Assembly: GCA_046160045.1 (NCBI GenBank)
Contig: JBJXGR010000037.1
Location: 19,829-83,828 of the forward strand
Reading direction: 5' to 3'
DNA from: CAZGUX01 sp046160045
Lineage (GTDB): Bacteria; Acidobacteriota; Terriglobia; Bryobacterales; Bryobacteraceae
Length of the DNA stretch: 64,000 nt
The position numbers and the translations under genes were made by a program. The notes beneath the pieces are model-generated. The model was not told the DNA's origin. It worked only from the letters and a program-made list of their open reading frames with translations, and made no database searches. This document shows positions 47,501 through 54,381 of the stretch, one piece after another; the first letter of the stretch is position 1; each line of letters starts with the position of its first letter.

Positions 47501-47794
47501 GCGCGGAACCTGGCGCAGCGCGCCCTGCTGGCCGCGCCCGGCGATGTCGACCGGCAGGTGGACCATCTTTCCATGCACCTGGTAGCGCGCACTCTCGACG
47601 AGCGGGAGCGATCGGTGGCGCGCAAGGCCTATCAGGATTATCTGCGCCTCTATGACTCCAAAGTGCGGGAGGCGCGTACGCTGATCGCCCAGGGCGAGTC
47701 GAAGGCGAACCCTTCGCTGCCGGCCCCGGAACTCGCCGCGATGACGATGGTTGCCAACCAACTCATGAACCTGGATGAAGTCCTGGTGAAATAG
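44510..47794 (+). CDS. PSD1-type protein: cytochrome C, DUF1549, LamG and DUF1553 domains
   Basis: This exported protein of 1,094 residues has the standard planctomycete-type layout. A haem-binding CxxCH (CFFCHGP, residues 79-83) lies in a PSCyt1 domain; DUF1549 spans about 175-385 (RRVSLDLTGLPP, GHRGRYWLDAARYADTHG, second CxxCH in CATCHDHKFDP near 366); a LamG-like insert spans about 520-680 (FSLSVWFYLPFG, SWYHMAFSYDGNRV); DUF1553 follows from about 770 to 1,050 (HPLTSRVAVNRFWQEIFG, RRERTNTPLQALVTMNDVQF). The insert suggests polysaccharide binding. It ends twelve bases before the DUF1501 gene and is surely in one operon with it. Proposed roles involve redox-linked polymer processing; none is proved. 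Confidence 0.93.
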   Translation: MADPGNVRSVPAAASLARRRRLTPFTPYVMAAIVSGFFVPVGAQQPPKSAAVVAKPVAAQRGPAIDFQRQIRPILSDNCFFCHGPDKATRLMDLRLDTKEGAFNARKSGAPIVPGNPAASLLYQRITAADSARLMPPAHSKRSLTGAQKDLIRRWIEQGAPWKEHWAFAAPVRPALPAVKNTRWVRNPIDRFVLARLEAAGLQPAQEADRRSLARRVSLDLTGLPPKPEAVEAFLNDNSAQAYESYVDRLLASKQWGEHRGRYWLDAARYADTHGVHLDNYREMWPYRDWVINAFNRNLPYDRFVIEQIAGDLIPNRTMDQLIATGFHRCNATTNEDGAIADEIAAIYAKDRVDTTGSVFLGLTMGCATCHDHKFDPISQRDFYSMAAFFRNTVQGPLDGNIWDTPPSIVVPKPEDLDRWNQIPAEEANLKARAKAARSEGETDFVKWLDGKDRHSVSSPIEPADELLALTVEGDAPRLLVKNRPVAVSLPEGVSIGAAHIDGKKALRFSGKSFLELPNLDAITADRPFSLSVWFYLPFGEDSFVVASQTDPKSKGRGWTFEMTRRTPIFRLTGQTGRVLVVRGNIIDRLKPASWYHMAFSYDGNRVPSSLRLFVDGKEAATEGGGEGARLNGEIRSFAPLQVGAQGGRYFDGGAVADLRIYARELSTEDTAVLAQWPALELARNKTSSGLTGEEREGFRNYYFNRESSDVMDLAGQMHALRTGRLAIARRGAVTHVQQEKEGKAYANVLFRGMYDQPRDKVEANTPSVLPPMPSTVSHDRMGLARWLVDPSHPLTSRVAVNRFWQEIFGTGIVRTADDFGSQGEAPSHPELLDWLAVEFRENGWDIQKFYKLVVTSAAYRQAAVTTPVKIEKDPENRLLSRGPRFRMDAEMVRDYALATSGLLTPLIGGPSVKPYQPDGVWESVAMFSSNTRHYRADSGGNLYRRSLYSFWKRSAPPASMDILNAPTRENCTVRRERTNTPLQALVTMNDVQFIEAARNLAQRALLAAPGDVDRQVDHLSMHLVARTLDERERSVARKAYQDYLRLYDSKVREARTLIAQGESKANPSLPAPELAAMTMVANQLMNLDEVLVK

Positions 47795-47806
47795 GAGAAG
47801 CACGTT

Positions 47807-49315
47807 ATGAAGCCGTGGATGATCGATGCACAGGCCCTGAATCCGCCGGAGAGTGAAGCCGCCGCTTCGGTACTGGCGGAAACCAGACGCCAGTTCTTCG
47901 CCCGCGGCGCCCGCGGGTTGGGCGCCGCGGCTCTGGCCACCCTCCTTAGCGAAGACGCGCGGGCCGGTTCGGCGCGTGTCGGGAGCCAGGGGGGATTGCC
48001 GGGTCTGCCCCACTTTCCGCCCACCGCAAAGCGCGCCATTTATCTCCACATGGTGGGCGCGCCCCCGCAGATGGACATGTTCGACTACAAGCCGGCGATG
48101 AAGGAACAATACGACAAGGATCTTCCCGAGTCGATCCGCCGCGGCCAGCGCCTGACCACGATGACCTCGGGCCAGAGCCGCTTTCCGATCGCGCCGTCGC
48201 TGTTCAAATTCCAACAGTACGGCCAGTCGGGGGCGTGGCTGTCGGAGTTGCTCCCGTGGACCGCCAGGATGGTCGACGAGATGTCCATCATCCGCAGCAT
48301 GAACACCGAGGCGATCAACCACGAGCCGGCCATTACGTTCATTCAAACCGGCCAGCAGGTCGCCGGGCGGCCGTGTGTTGGTTCCTGGATTGCCTACGGG
48401 TTGGGCTCGATGAACCAGGACTTGCCGACCTTCGTCGTTCTCAATGCCTCGCATACGCATCCCAAGGCGGGCGTCCAGGCCATCTCGGCCAAGCTGTGGA
48501 GTTCCGGTTTCCTGTCCGCAAAATATGCCGGCGTTGCGCTTCGCTCCGGCAAGGAGCCGGTTCTGTTTATCAAGAACCCCGACGGCGTTTTGCCCGAGGT
48601 ACGGCGCCGTATGCTCGATGCGCTGGGCGAGATGAACCAGATCCAACACGAAAAGACCGGCGATCCGGAGACCCGCGCGCGGATCGCCCAGTATGAAATG
48701 GCGTACCGGATGCAGTCTTCCGTTCCCGAATTGACCGACCTCTCCAGGGAACCCGGGAGCGTGTTCAATCTCTACGGGGAGGAATCACGCACAGGCGGCA
48801 CGTTCGCCAACTCCTGCCTGATGGCGCGGCGACTGGTGGAACGGGGCGTGCGCTTTGTGCAGATCTACCAGCGCGGATGGGACGTGCACCGGGATCTTCC
48901 CGAAGTGCTGCCCGCCATGTGCAAGGATGTGGATCGGGCCTGCTACGCGTTGCTGACCGATCTGAAATCGCGAGGCATGCTGCAGGACACGCTGGTGATC
49001 TTCGGCGGCGAGTTCGGGCGGACGATCTATTCGCAGGGGAAACTGACGCCCACCGATTACGGCCGCGATCATCATCCACGGTGCTTCTCTACGTGGGCCG
49101 CCGGGGGCGGAATCAAAGGCGGAGTCGTTTACGGCGAAACGGACGAATTTTCCTACAACATCGTTCGCGACCCCGTGCACGTGCGGGATTTCCAGGCCAC
49201 GCTCCTCCACTGTTTCGGCATCGATCATGGGCGCTTTGGGTACAAGCATCAGGGCCTCGATGCACGCCTCACCGGAGTCGAGCCGGCGCATGTGGTAAAG
49301 GCGATTCTGGCGTAG
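47807..49315 (+). CDS. DUF1501 domain protein
   Basis: This 502-residue protein is the DUF1501 partner of the PSD1-type protein. It shows TRRQFFARGARGLGAAALA, a Tat-like leader set some 25 residues in, then IYLHMVGAPPQMDMFDYKP, MSIIRSMNTEAINHEPA, NSCLMARRLVERGVRFVQIYQRGWD and LVIFGGEFGRTIYSQG, and a late DHHPRCFSTWAAGGG segment. The ATG has an AGGAG site that overlaps the previous stop. Its sequence differs clearly from the DUF1501 protein at 37471, so the two loci are not a recent duplication. Position and family suggest an exported hydrolase of sulfatase-like fold; activity is unproven. Confidence 0.92.
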   Translation: MKPWMIDAQALNPPESEAAASVLAETRRQFFARGARGLGAAALATLLSEDARAGSARVGSQGGLPGLPHFPPTAKRAIYLHMVGAPPQMDMFDYKPAMKEQYDKDLPESIRRGQRLTTMTSGQSRFPIAPSLFKFQQYGQSGAWLSELLPWTARMVDEMSIIRSMNTEAINHEPAITFIQTGQQVAGRPCVGSWIAYGLGSMNQDLPTFVVLNASHTHPKAGVQAISAKLWSSGFLSAKYAGVALRSGKEPVLFIKNPDGVLPEVRRRMLDALGEMNQIQHEKTGDPETRARIAQYEMAYRMQSSVPELTDLSREPGSVFNLYGEESRTGGTFANSCLMARRLVERGVRFVQIYQRGWDVHRDLPEVLPAMCKDVDRACYALLTDLKSRGMLQDTLVIFGGEFGRTIYSQGKLTPTDYGRDHHPRCFSTWAAGGGIKGGVVYGETDEFSYNIVRDPVHVRDFQATLLHCFGIDHGRFGYKHQGLDARLTGVEPAHVVKAILA

Positions 49316-49384
49316 GCCGTACGATTCGCGAGACCTCGACCGTCGTGGCGCAGTCACTCGTGCCTGCAGGGCGGAAACGGAAAG

Positions 49385-49705
49385 TCAGCGCCAATAGCCG
49401 CGATGGAACCGGTATCCGCCGCGGTGCGGTTCCCAGTACGGCCGCGCCCAGACCGCTCGTGGACGAGGCGGGCGAACCCAATAACCAGGCGCCCACATCC
49501 ACCGCGGCCCGCGGAGATCGTAGAAACCGTCGATCCACACGTAGCCAGGTCCGGGTGCGTAGCCGACGGCGCCCAGCATGGGCCTCGGCGGAGGCGGCAC
49601 GCGATACGCGTATCCGCCGTAAGGGCCATAAGAACCGCATCCGCTCATGGCAGCCGAAACCAGCAGAATGGAGGCGACCACGGCGCTTTTCAGGTTCAGC
49701 ATCAT
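49385..49705 (-). CDS. Small lipoprotein with aromatic WxPGYW-like repeats
   Basis: This 106-residue protein starts at tandem ATGs after a GGGAGGAAG ribosome site. The leader ends in a lipobox-like cysteine (LLVSAAMSGCGSYG), so it should be a lipoprotein. The rest is rich in Gly, Pro, Tyr, Trp and Arg: YGPYGGYAYRVPPPPRP, GYVWIDGFYDLRGPRWMW, APGYWVRPPRPRAVW and FHRGYW, as in the YXWGXW/BcpO-related family of envelope proteins. A longer in-frame reading upstream passes through repeat DNA and is not credible. It converges with the DUF1501 gene. Function of this family is unknown. Confidence 0.75.
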   Translation of the reverse strand: MMLNLKSAVVASILLVSAAMSGCGSYGPYGGYAYRVPPPPRPMLGAVGYAPGPGYVWIDGFYDLRGPRWMWAPGYWVRPPRPRAVWARPYWEPHRGGYRFHRGYWR

Positions 49706-49846
49706 CGCTTCCTCCCTGTCCGCTTGGACGGATTGCCGGGGGTGGGCGGTTTCGCGCAAAAATAGCCGGGCGTTGTTCTCTTGGCAGCCCGTGGCAAATG
49801 TCCGCCCGCAGGCAAGACTCTCCCGTAAGCTGCTGAAAAGACCGAG

Positions 49847-49867
49847 CCGCGACCGGAAGGGAGCGGG
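49847..49867 (+). repeat. GGAA-loop hairpin repeat, single copy
   Basis: One copy of CCGCGACCGGAAGGGAGCGG lies between the lipoprotein gene and the amidohydrolase fragment, same orientation as the copies at 28015-28113, 29281 and 50640. Confidence 0.8.
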
Positions 49868-49937
49868 CATTTTCGGCTTCTACCACGGGCTGTTTAGGGG
49901 CGAAGCCAGATTCAGATAACTGTGCACCCGGCCAAAG

Positions 49938-50126
49938 TCAGGCTTGCAGCCGAAGCGCCGTGCGGCAGGCTTCCGCGGCGCGCTGGTTGTCGCCCTGAGC
50001 CTGCTCGCGGATGGCGCTCACGTGGTTCTTCGGATCGATGACGTGGCCGCCTTTGAGCACGAAGTCGTAGACGGCTGGCGCGGCCACCGTCCCGACGGCG
50101 AACAGAAGCAGCAGACAGGTTCTCAT
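49938..50126 (-). pseudogene. N-terminal fragment of an exported amidohydrolase, possibly fused to a TPR-like tail
   Basis: This 62-codon reading frame has a signal peptide (MRTCLLLLFAVGTVAAP) followed by YDFVLKGGHVIDPKNHVSAI, which is the typical first strand pair of dihydroorotase/deacetylase-type amidohydrolases (over 400 residues long in intact form). Instead of the expected continuation, 22 residues follow (REQAQGDNQRAAEACRTALR and two more) that look like one TPR helix pair, then a stop. It looks like a deletion remnant joining the start of one gene to the end of another. A genuine small protein cannot be excluded, but the abrupt family break makes a relic more likely. Confidence 0.55.
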
Positions 50127-50160
50127 GGCGGTACTCCATCATAATGCGCCCTGCCTCGTG

Positions 50161-50191
50161 GCGCCGGGCGACCTTGTTGGTCGCCCGGCGC
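50161..50191. repeat. CGCCGGGCGAC-type hairpin, perfect 13-bp stem
   Basis: Left arm GCGCCGGGCGACC (50161-50173), loop TTGTT, right arm the exact complement. Same family as the hairpins at 37384, 52806 and 57121. Confidence 0.85.
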
Positions 50192-50286
50192 TTGCCGGAT
50201 TTGCCTGGCATGCGCACTGCGAAGCGCGCCAGCGCTCCTCAATGTGGCCGTCTCTCGCCGGTGCGGGCCGTCCTCCCAAAACAGAA

Positions 50287-50306
50287 CCGCGGCCGGAAGG
50301 CCGCGG
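50287..50306 (+). repeat. Perfect-stem variant of the GGAA-loop hairpin
   Basis: CCGCGGCCGGAAGGCCGCGG forms an 8-bp perfect stem around the loop GGAA. In the other copies the stem has two mismatched pairs, so this copy shows that the element is a hairpin at heart. Confidence 0.8.
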
Positions 50307-50570
50307 ACACGCGCGCTGGCCAGGGACTCTTGGAAGAGACGGGCAGAAAGTGACGGGCCTACGGCGTGTCGCCGCGAGACGGGGAGGATCGAGCCCCGCC
50401 GCCAGGTGATGCGCGGGTGAACGGCATCCGAAGTGCGGCTCACGTTGTTGCCGGGGGGGCGGCAACGCCATCGTCTGGCAGGAGACTTGGCCCCGCGGCA
50501 GAAGGAAATGGGAACCCTGGTCTTTGACTCCGACTCCGCGACCCCGCCTCCGCTTCGCAGTTGCCTCGAA

Positions 50571-50590
50571 CCGCGGGCGTAAGCCCGCGG
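50571..50590 (+). repeat. GTAA-loop hairpin
   Basis: CCGCGGGCGTAAGCCCGCGG forms an 8-bp perfect stem closed by GTAA, a GNRA-type tetraloop if transcribed in this direction. Confidence 0.8.
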
Positions 50591-50607
50591 GTTGCGTTTC
50601 TTCGGAG

Positions 50608-50696
50608 CCGCGACCGTCAGGGAGCGGTGGCTATCCGAGCCGCGACCGGAAGGGAGCGGGCCTCTTGGTTTTTTCACAGCCCCGTCAGGGAGCGGT
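50608..50696 (+). repeat. Cluster of GTCA- and GGAA-loop hairpin copies
   Basis: CCGCGACCGTCAGGGAGCGG at 50608-50627, the GGAA form at 50640-50660 and a partial GTCA form at 50680-50696 follow one another within 90 bases, all in the same orientation. The two full forms differ only in the loop. Confidence 0.8.
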
Positions 50697-50933
50697 GTCC
50701 CGGTGGACCATTTCGGATTGCCGCAAACCTTCTAAGTTGGGCGCTCGCACGAGTCCTTAGATTAGAAGTCAACGCGAAGAAGCGATGAAGCCCAATTCTC
50801 TTGACGAGGCTCGTGATTCAGCACACTCATAGAATACTTAGGGACTGTCTAGAAACAACCATTCCATCGCCGATGGTCTCGGCCCTCAATTGCGGTTCTT
50901 CACCCGCGGGCTGAAGCGCGGGTTTGAGCAGCG

Positions 50934-52682
50934 CTACGCTATCGGATTGGTAGTAGGCCGTGCGGTCTCTTCGGCGCCCCCTTTCAGCCACATACACCAT
51001 TGGAGCAGGAACTTCTCGATGCCGGGAAGATCGAGAGGCGCAATGGTGGTTTTGGACCAGCCCGTCAACGTCACTCTGCCTTCATACGCGCCCGGCCGCG
51101 TCGTCACCACCATGTGACACTCCCATCGCGCCGCCGCGTTGGTGAACAGATCCGCGATTTCCTCCCGGCACTGGCGGTTGACCGCTTCATCCAGGCCGTC
51201 CACCAGAAGGACGCTTTGAGGGTCGTTAAGCTTGTCATTCCAGAAGCTCTCGTCAAGGCCCCAGCCGCGCGACGCCAGGAAGTGCGCAACCCAGCGCGCC
51301 TCATCGGCCAGCGTCGGATCGCCGGCCTTGGGCCGGCGCAGGGTCTGCGAAATGTGTTCATCGAGTTGGCGGACACGGATCAGGATGGCAAAGCCGTGGA
51401 GGTCAAGTTGTGGGTCGCGAGTTTTGCGGCATAACGCCCAGGCGATCCGGCGCAGGAACGTGGTCTTCCCACTGCCTGCGTCACCCTCAATCACCGCCGC
51501 GTCTGATCCAGCGCCCGGTCGAGCGGAACGCTCTCGCCCGCCTCCACGCCTCCTGTTCCCAACAGGGGAGCGTCCGTCATCAGCCGTATATAGAGTTGGT
51601 CCATTTCCGCCGGAGGTGTTTTCTCCGGGCCCACCTTCAGCTCTTGCAACTCGACAAACCGGGTCTCCGTCCGGAGCCAGTCGAGATACTTGGACGGGTC
51701 GGCCTTGGGTTGAGCGAAGAGGCTGACCGGCTCCAGGCGGAGGGAGTACTCCTGCGGCTTCTTCTCCTCCCACTTTGGCCCTCTCGGATCGAACTCCCAC
51801 GGGCGGCGGACGACCGTTCGTTCATCCGGATCAAAGCGGAGGAGGGAGAAGTTGTTGCGATAGTCATGGCGGTCGTAGCTCGCCCCTCCCCGGAACAGCC
51901 GGGCACGGTCCGAGCAGCGGCTGGCGCGCTTCACGCCGCCGTGCGTATGCCCGCAGAGAACGATGTGGCAACGTTCCGCCGATACTCGACGCTCCCAGGC
52001 CGGCCTTCGTACTTGTCGCAATCGCCGACGGCGAACCAATCCGGTGGATGATGCACCAACGCAACCGTGACTGGCGCTTCATGGAAGTCGTCCGGATCCA
52101 TCAGAGGCATGGACTGAAGCTGCGGGAGCCCCAGCCAGAACTGGCCTCGATCCGTCTGGCTATTGCGGCAGAACCATGCCGAGTTCAGGCACACAAACCG
52201 GAGCCCTTTGAGGTTGCGCACCCGGCCAGGTAGTTGGGCTTCCCGTGCAACTCCGGCGCGGGGACGGCGAAGTCCTTCGCAAACGTGACGACTCCATGGA
52301 AAGGGCGGGCGAAGCCGTCTTCCAGTTCTTCTGGCCGAAGGACCTCATCCGCCCGCGTCGCTTCCGTCGTTCGATCGAGCAGGCTGCGGGCCTTCTTGCG
52401 ATCCAGATCGTGATTGCCCGGGCAAACGACGCAATCGTTCGTCGTCAGTCCGGTCGCGGCGAACAGCTTGTTCTTCAGCCAACAGGCCAGCTCCTTGTAT
52501 CCGTCCGGCTGTCCCTTCCACGTCAGATCCCTGGAAATCGCCAGGACGTGCGGCTTCCAGTCCGGCTCCAGTCCGTCGAGAACTTTCGCCAGCAGATCCA
52601 GCGCTCTGGCGCGTTCGGCGCGCGCCGTGGCGTCTGGGTCACACCCGAAATGAAGGTCGGTGAGGTGCAGGAGGTTGATCAT
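50934..52682 (-). pseudogene. Decayed metallophosphoesterase-NACHT ATPase gene
   Basis: Read from 52682, the gene encodes a calcineurin-like phosphoesterase (LHLTDLHFG, SRDLTWKG, VCPGNHDLDR, ALVHHPPDW, VLCGHTHGG) followed by a NACHT-type ATPase (Walker A VIEGDAGSGKTTFLRR, Walker B SVLLVDGLDEA, VVTTRPGAYEG). These pieces lie in three different frames; the breaks are near 52219-52230, 51991-52010 and 51491-51503, each consistent with one lost base. Repaired length would be about 583 residues. The metal motif SGDLT has become SRDLT, and the protein ends soon after the NACHT core, without the usual winged-helix and sensor regions. Such STAND proteins commonly act in phage defence; this copy is surely inactive if the sequence is right. 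Confidence 0.82.
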
Positions 52683-52805
52683 GAATGTCCACCAGCGGTG
52701 TTCATCCTATCGGAATGCCAGGGAGTGCCCCATGGGCCTGCGGCCCACCAAAGGTGATGAAACGTGGGCGAGAGCGTGGCGCAGCCGGGTCCCTTCTGTA
52801 CGCTC

Positions 52806-52836
52806 CCGCCGGGCGACAAAAAGCGTCGCCCGGCGG
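52806..52836. repeat. CCGCCGGGCGAC-type hairpin
   Basis: Left arm CCGCCGGGCGAC (52806-52817), loop AAAAAGC, right arm the exact complement (52825-52836), followed by CACTTTCAA as in the copy near 28129. It lies upstream of the NACHT relic. Confidence 0.85.
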
Positions 52837-52944
52837 CACTTTCAACGGAGCGCCAACAGCCGGACGTTGTCTGGTTACTCTTTTGAGTCTCGGACGAACG
52901 GTCACGCTCCGCCGCTACGCTCCGCTATCCGAGGACGTTCCGCC

Positions 52945-53427
52945 TCAAGCCGCCTCCTCTTCCAACTTCTTCAACTCCTCCGTGAACTCCTCCAGCGTCT
53001 CCGGATGCCGTTCCAGCTTCTTCAGCACCAGCCGCAGGAACTCGGCCGACTTCGGATCCACCAGCCACGTCGCCTCGCCCTGCTTCTCCCGCATTCGCAG
53101 TTCCAGCGCCAGGTTCTGCCGCTCCTGCACCATCGCCTTCACCGCCACCTCCGGCCGCCGCATCTCTTCCCGCACCCGGATTTGCCGCGCCGCCTCCCGC
53201 AACTCCCTCGCCAGGTCCAGCAGCGGTTCCCTCGATTCCGCCGGCGGGGCCGCCGCGGGGATCTCTACCACCACGGGCCGTTTCCCCATGTGTTGCTGCC
53301 AATGCCGGCTCAACGCCGCAGGCGACCGTCCGAACTTTTCCGCCACGCTCCGGTACGCCATCCCGCGTCCCAGCGCATCCTCGATCGCTTCCCGATCCCG
53401 ATGCCGGCAAATCGAACACCGTTCCAT
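52945..53427 (-). CDS. Zinc-finger/HTH protein, terminase-small-subunit-like context
   Basis: This 160-residue protein has cysteines in CSICRH (C4, C7) and histidines in SRHWQQHM (H42, H46) bracketing a helix-turn-helix (MAYRSVAEKFGRSPAALSRH). The spacing is identical in the protein at 61071, so a small zinc-stabilised DNA-binding domain is likely. The remainder is charged and helical (LDLARELREAARQIRVREE, then LVLKKLERHPETLEEFTEE). The ATG at 53427 follows an AAAGG site. It is encoded opposite a terminase nuclease domain 950 bases away, so it may have served as a terminase small subunit or as regulator of the element; that is inference from context. Confidence 0.7.
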   Translation of the reverse strand: MERCSICRHRDREAIEDALGRGMAYRSVAEKFGRSPAALSRHWQQHMGKRPVVVEIPAAAPPAESREPLLDLARELREAARQIRVREEMRRPEVAVKAMVQERQNLALELRMREKQGEATWLVDPKSAEFLRLVLKKLERHPETLEEFTEELKKLEEEAA

Positions 53428-53478
53428 CTCGCCTACCTTTCTTCTACCCCCACAGTGGCGCACACCTTCCTGTTTGCG

Positions 53479-53588
53479 GCGTCCCGACTCGTCGGGACGC
53501 CTGCCGAGTTTCCACGACTACCCTCAGGGTGGGGTGGCCTTTCAGGCCGCGGCGAGCTTCAGCTCGCCCCTGCCGGGCGCTGCCCGGC
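53479..53588. repeat. Cluster of four different short hairpins
   Basis: Within 110 bases there are GCGTCCCGAC with its complement (53479-53500), GGCCTTTCAGGCC (53536-53548), GCGAGCTTCAGCTCGC (53552-53567) and GCCGGGC around GCT (53572-53588). All stems are perfect and unrelated in sequence. The third belongs to the TTCA-loop family that continues at 54214-54300. Confidence 0.8.
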
Positions 53589-53730
53589 TTGTAGTGACCC
53601 GCTGACCACCCCGCGAGGACATTCACAACCATTCCAAATAAATATTGTCATTATTTTTCTTGTATTAGCGCCATCCCCCCGCAACAAATCCAAACCGGCC
53701 TCTACAATGGGCTCGGGAGCCCCCTCATCT

Positions 53731-53914
53731 GTTCCACTTCAAGTGGAACAACTGGAACACAAAAATGCCCAAAATCGCCCTGAACCTTGGCCGCGGCAAC
53801 CACTTACCGAAAATCCCGCCTTTTTCTGTTTCACTTGTTCCACTTCCGGGCCTAACCACTGGATTCCAATCGGCCGCAAGTGGAACAGAGTGGAATGTTC
53901 CACTGGTTCCACTT
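53731..53914. repeat. Cluster of GTTCCACTT/AAGTGGAAC half-sites
   Basis: GTTCCACTTCAAGTGGAAC (53731-53749) is a perfect 19-base palindrome. Further half-sites occur at 53837-53845, 53878-53886, 53889-53904 (AGTGGAA, TG, TTCCACT) and 53906-53914, with a degenerate one at 53751. Seven good half-sites in 184 bases within an unusually AT-richer spacer suggest binding sites for a dimeric protein, or iteron-like elements. The spacer separates the zinc/HTH gene from the terminase relic. No gene is seen from 53428 to 54030. Confidence 0.75.
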
Positions 53915-54030
53915 CCCGTTCCAGTTCAACATTCTCTGAAATATTGTCCCCTTGTCTTCAGTCGGTTGCAGGAATTGCAAATCAGTTCCCCAAACGCCGC
54001 CCCTTATCCTGAAGGTGGAAAGGGATTCCC

Positions 54031-54147
54031 GTGGCGCTGTCGATCGCTTCTCAATTTCTCAGCGCTCGCGACCCCTCCGCCTTCGCCCGTCGCGTCCTTG
54101 ACTTTCACCCCGACCATTTCTTTGTCGACGACACCAGGCCTCTATGA
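54031..54147 (+). pseudogene. Remnant of a terminase large-subunit N-terminus (38 codons)
   Basis: A GTG start with an AAAGGG ribosome site at the right distance opens a 38-codon frame. The peptide contains SARDPSAFARRVLDFHPD, which is like the start of many phage terminase large subunits (DPVxFARxxLGFxPDPWQ), and then breaks off after VDDTRPL. The ATPase domain expected next is missing; about 235 bases later the nuclease domain begins in a separate frame. The two pieces look like one gene with an internal deletion. The match is by eye and the piece is short. Confidence 0.45.
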
Positions 54148-54213
54148 ACGCAAAAACAAGACCCCTCATCCCTGGCGCCGAACTCCGTGTGTGGGGCCGG
54201 CTTCTTTTGTGGG

Positions 54214-54300
54214 GCCGGCTTCAGCCGGCGGCGGACTTCAGTCCGCCCCTTAAGTTCCACCCCTGGTCGCTCGCGCGAGCTTCAGCGGAACTTCAGTTCC
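54214..54300. repeat. Three TTCA-loop hairpins with unrelated stems
   Basis: GCCGGC-TTCA-GCCGGC (54214-54229), GCGGAC-TTCA-GTCCGC (54231-54246) and GGAAC-TTCA-GTTCC (54287-54300 at its outer edges) share the same loop while the stems differ. A fourth with stem GCGAGC lies at 53552. They occupy the place where the terminase ATPase domain would be. Confidence 0.8.
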
Positions 54301-54381
54301 CCACCTGCCGGAGGCCGGCTCTGAACGTTGGCCGCTAGTTGTATGGCCGCAGCCGCCCATCTGCCTTCTGGACCTAATCCC

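Larger units (their letters stand above)
50127..50933. other. Non-coding hairpin-rich spacer
   Basis: No credible gene is seen in about 800 bases. The spacer is built largely of short dispersed hairpins: the CGCCGGGCGAC type (50161-50191), GGAA- and GTCA-loop types (50287-50306, 50608-50627, 50640-50660) and a GTAA-loop type (50571-50590), plus the word GGTCTTTGACTCCGA (50519-50533). It separates the amidohydrolase relic from the truncated NACHT relic, so it looks like a graveyard where insertions and deletions accumulated. Confidence 0.7.

Noticed and set aside
50561..50788. Short frames translating the hairpin repeats
   Set aside because: The peptides are only translations of the repeat (words such as RDRKGAG); no ribosome site or conserved domain.
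50820..50880. Insertion-sequence end near GGGACTGTCTAGAAA
   Set aside because: The word faintly resembles some IS ends, but no partner inverted repeat, target duplication or transposase was found.
50740..50930. A tRNA gene in the spacer before the NACHT relic
   Set aside because: No cloverleaf with a proper anticodon arm and TTCGA-type arm could be traced.
53765..54253. A 162-codon open frame across the spacer
   Set aside because: It crosses the inverted repeats and hairpins, is low-complexity, and competes with the better-supported terminase start fragment in another frame.
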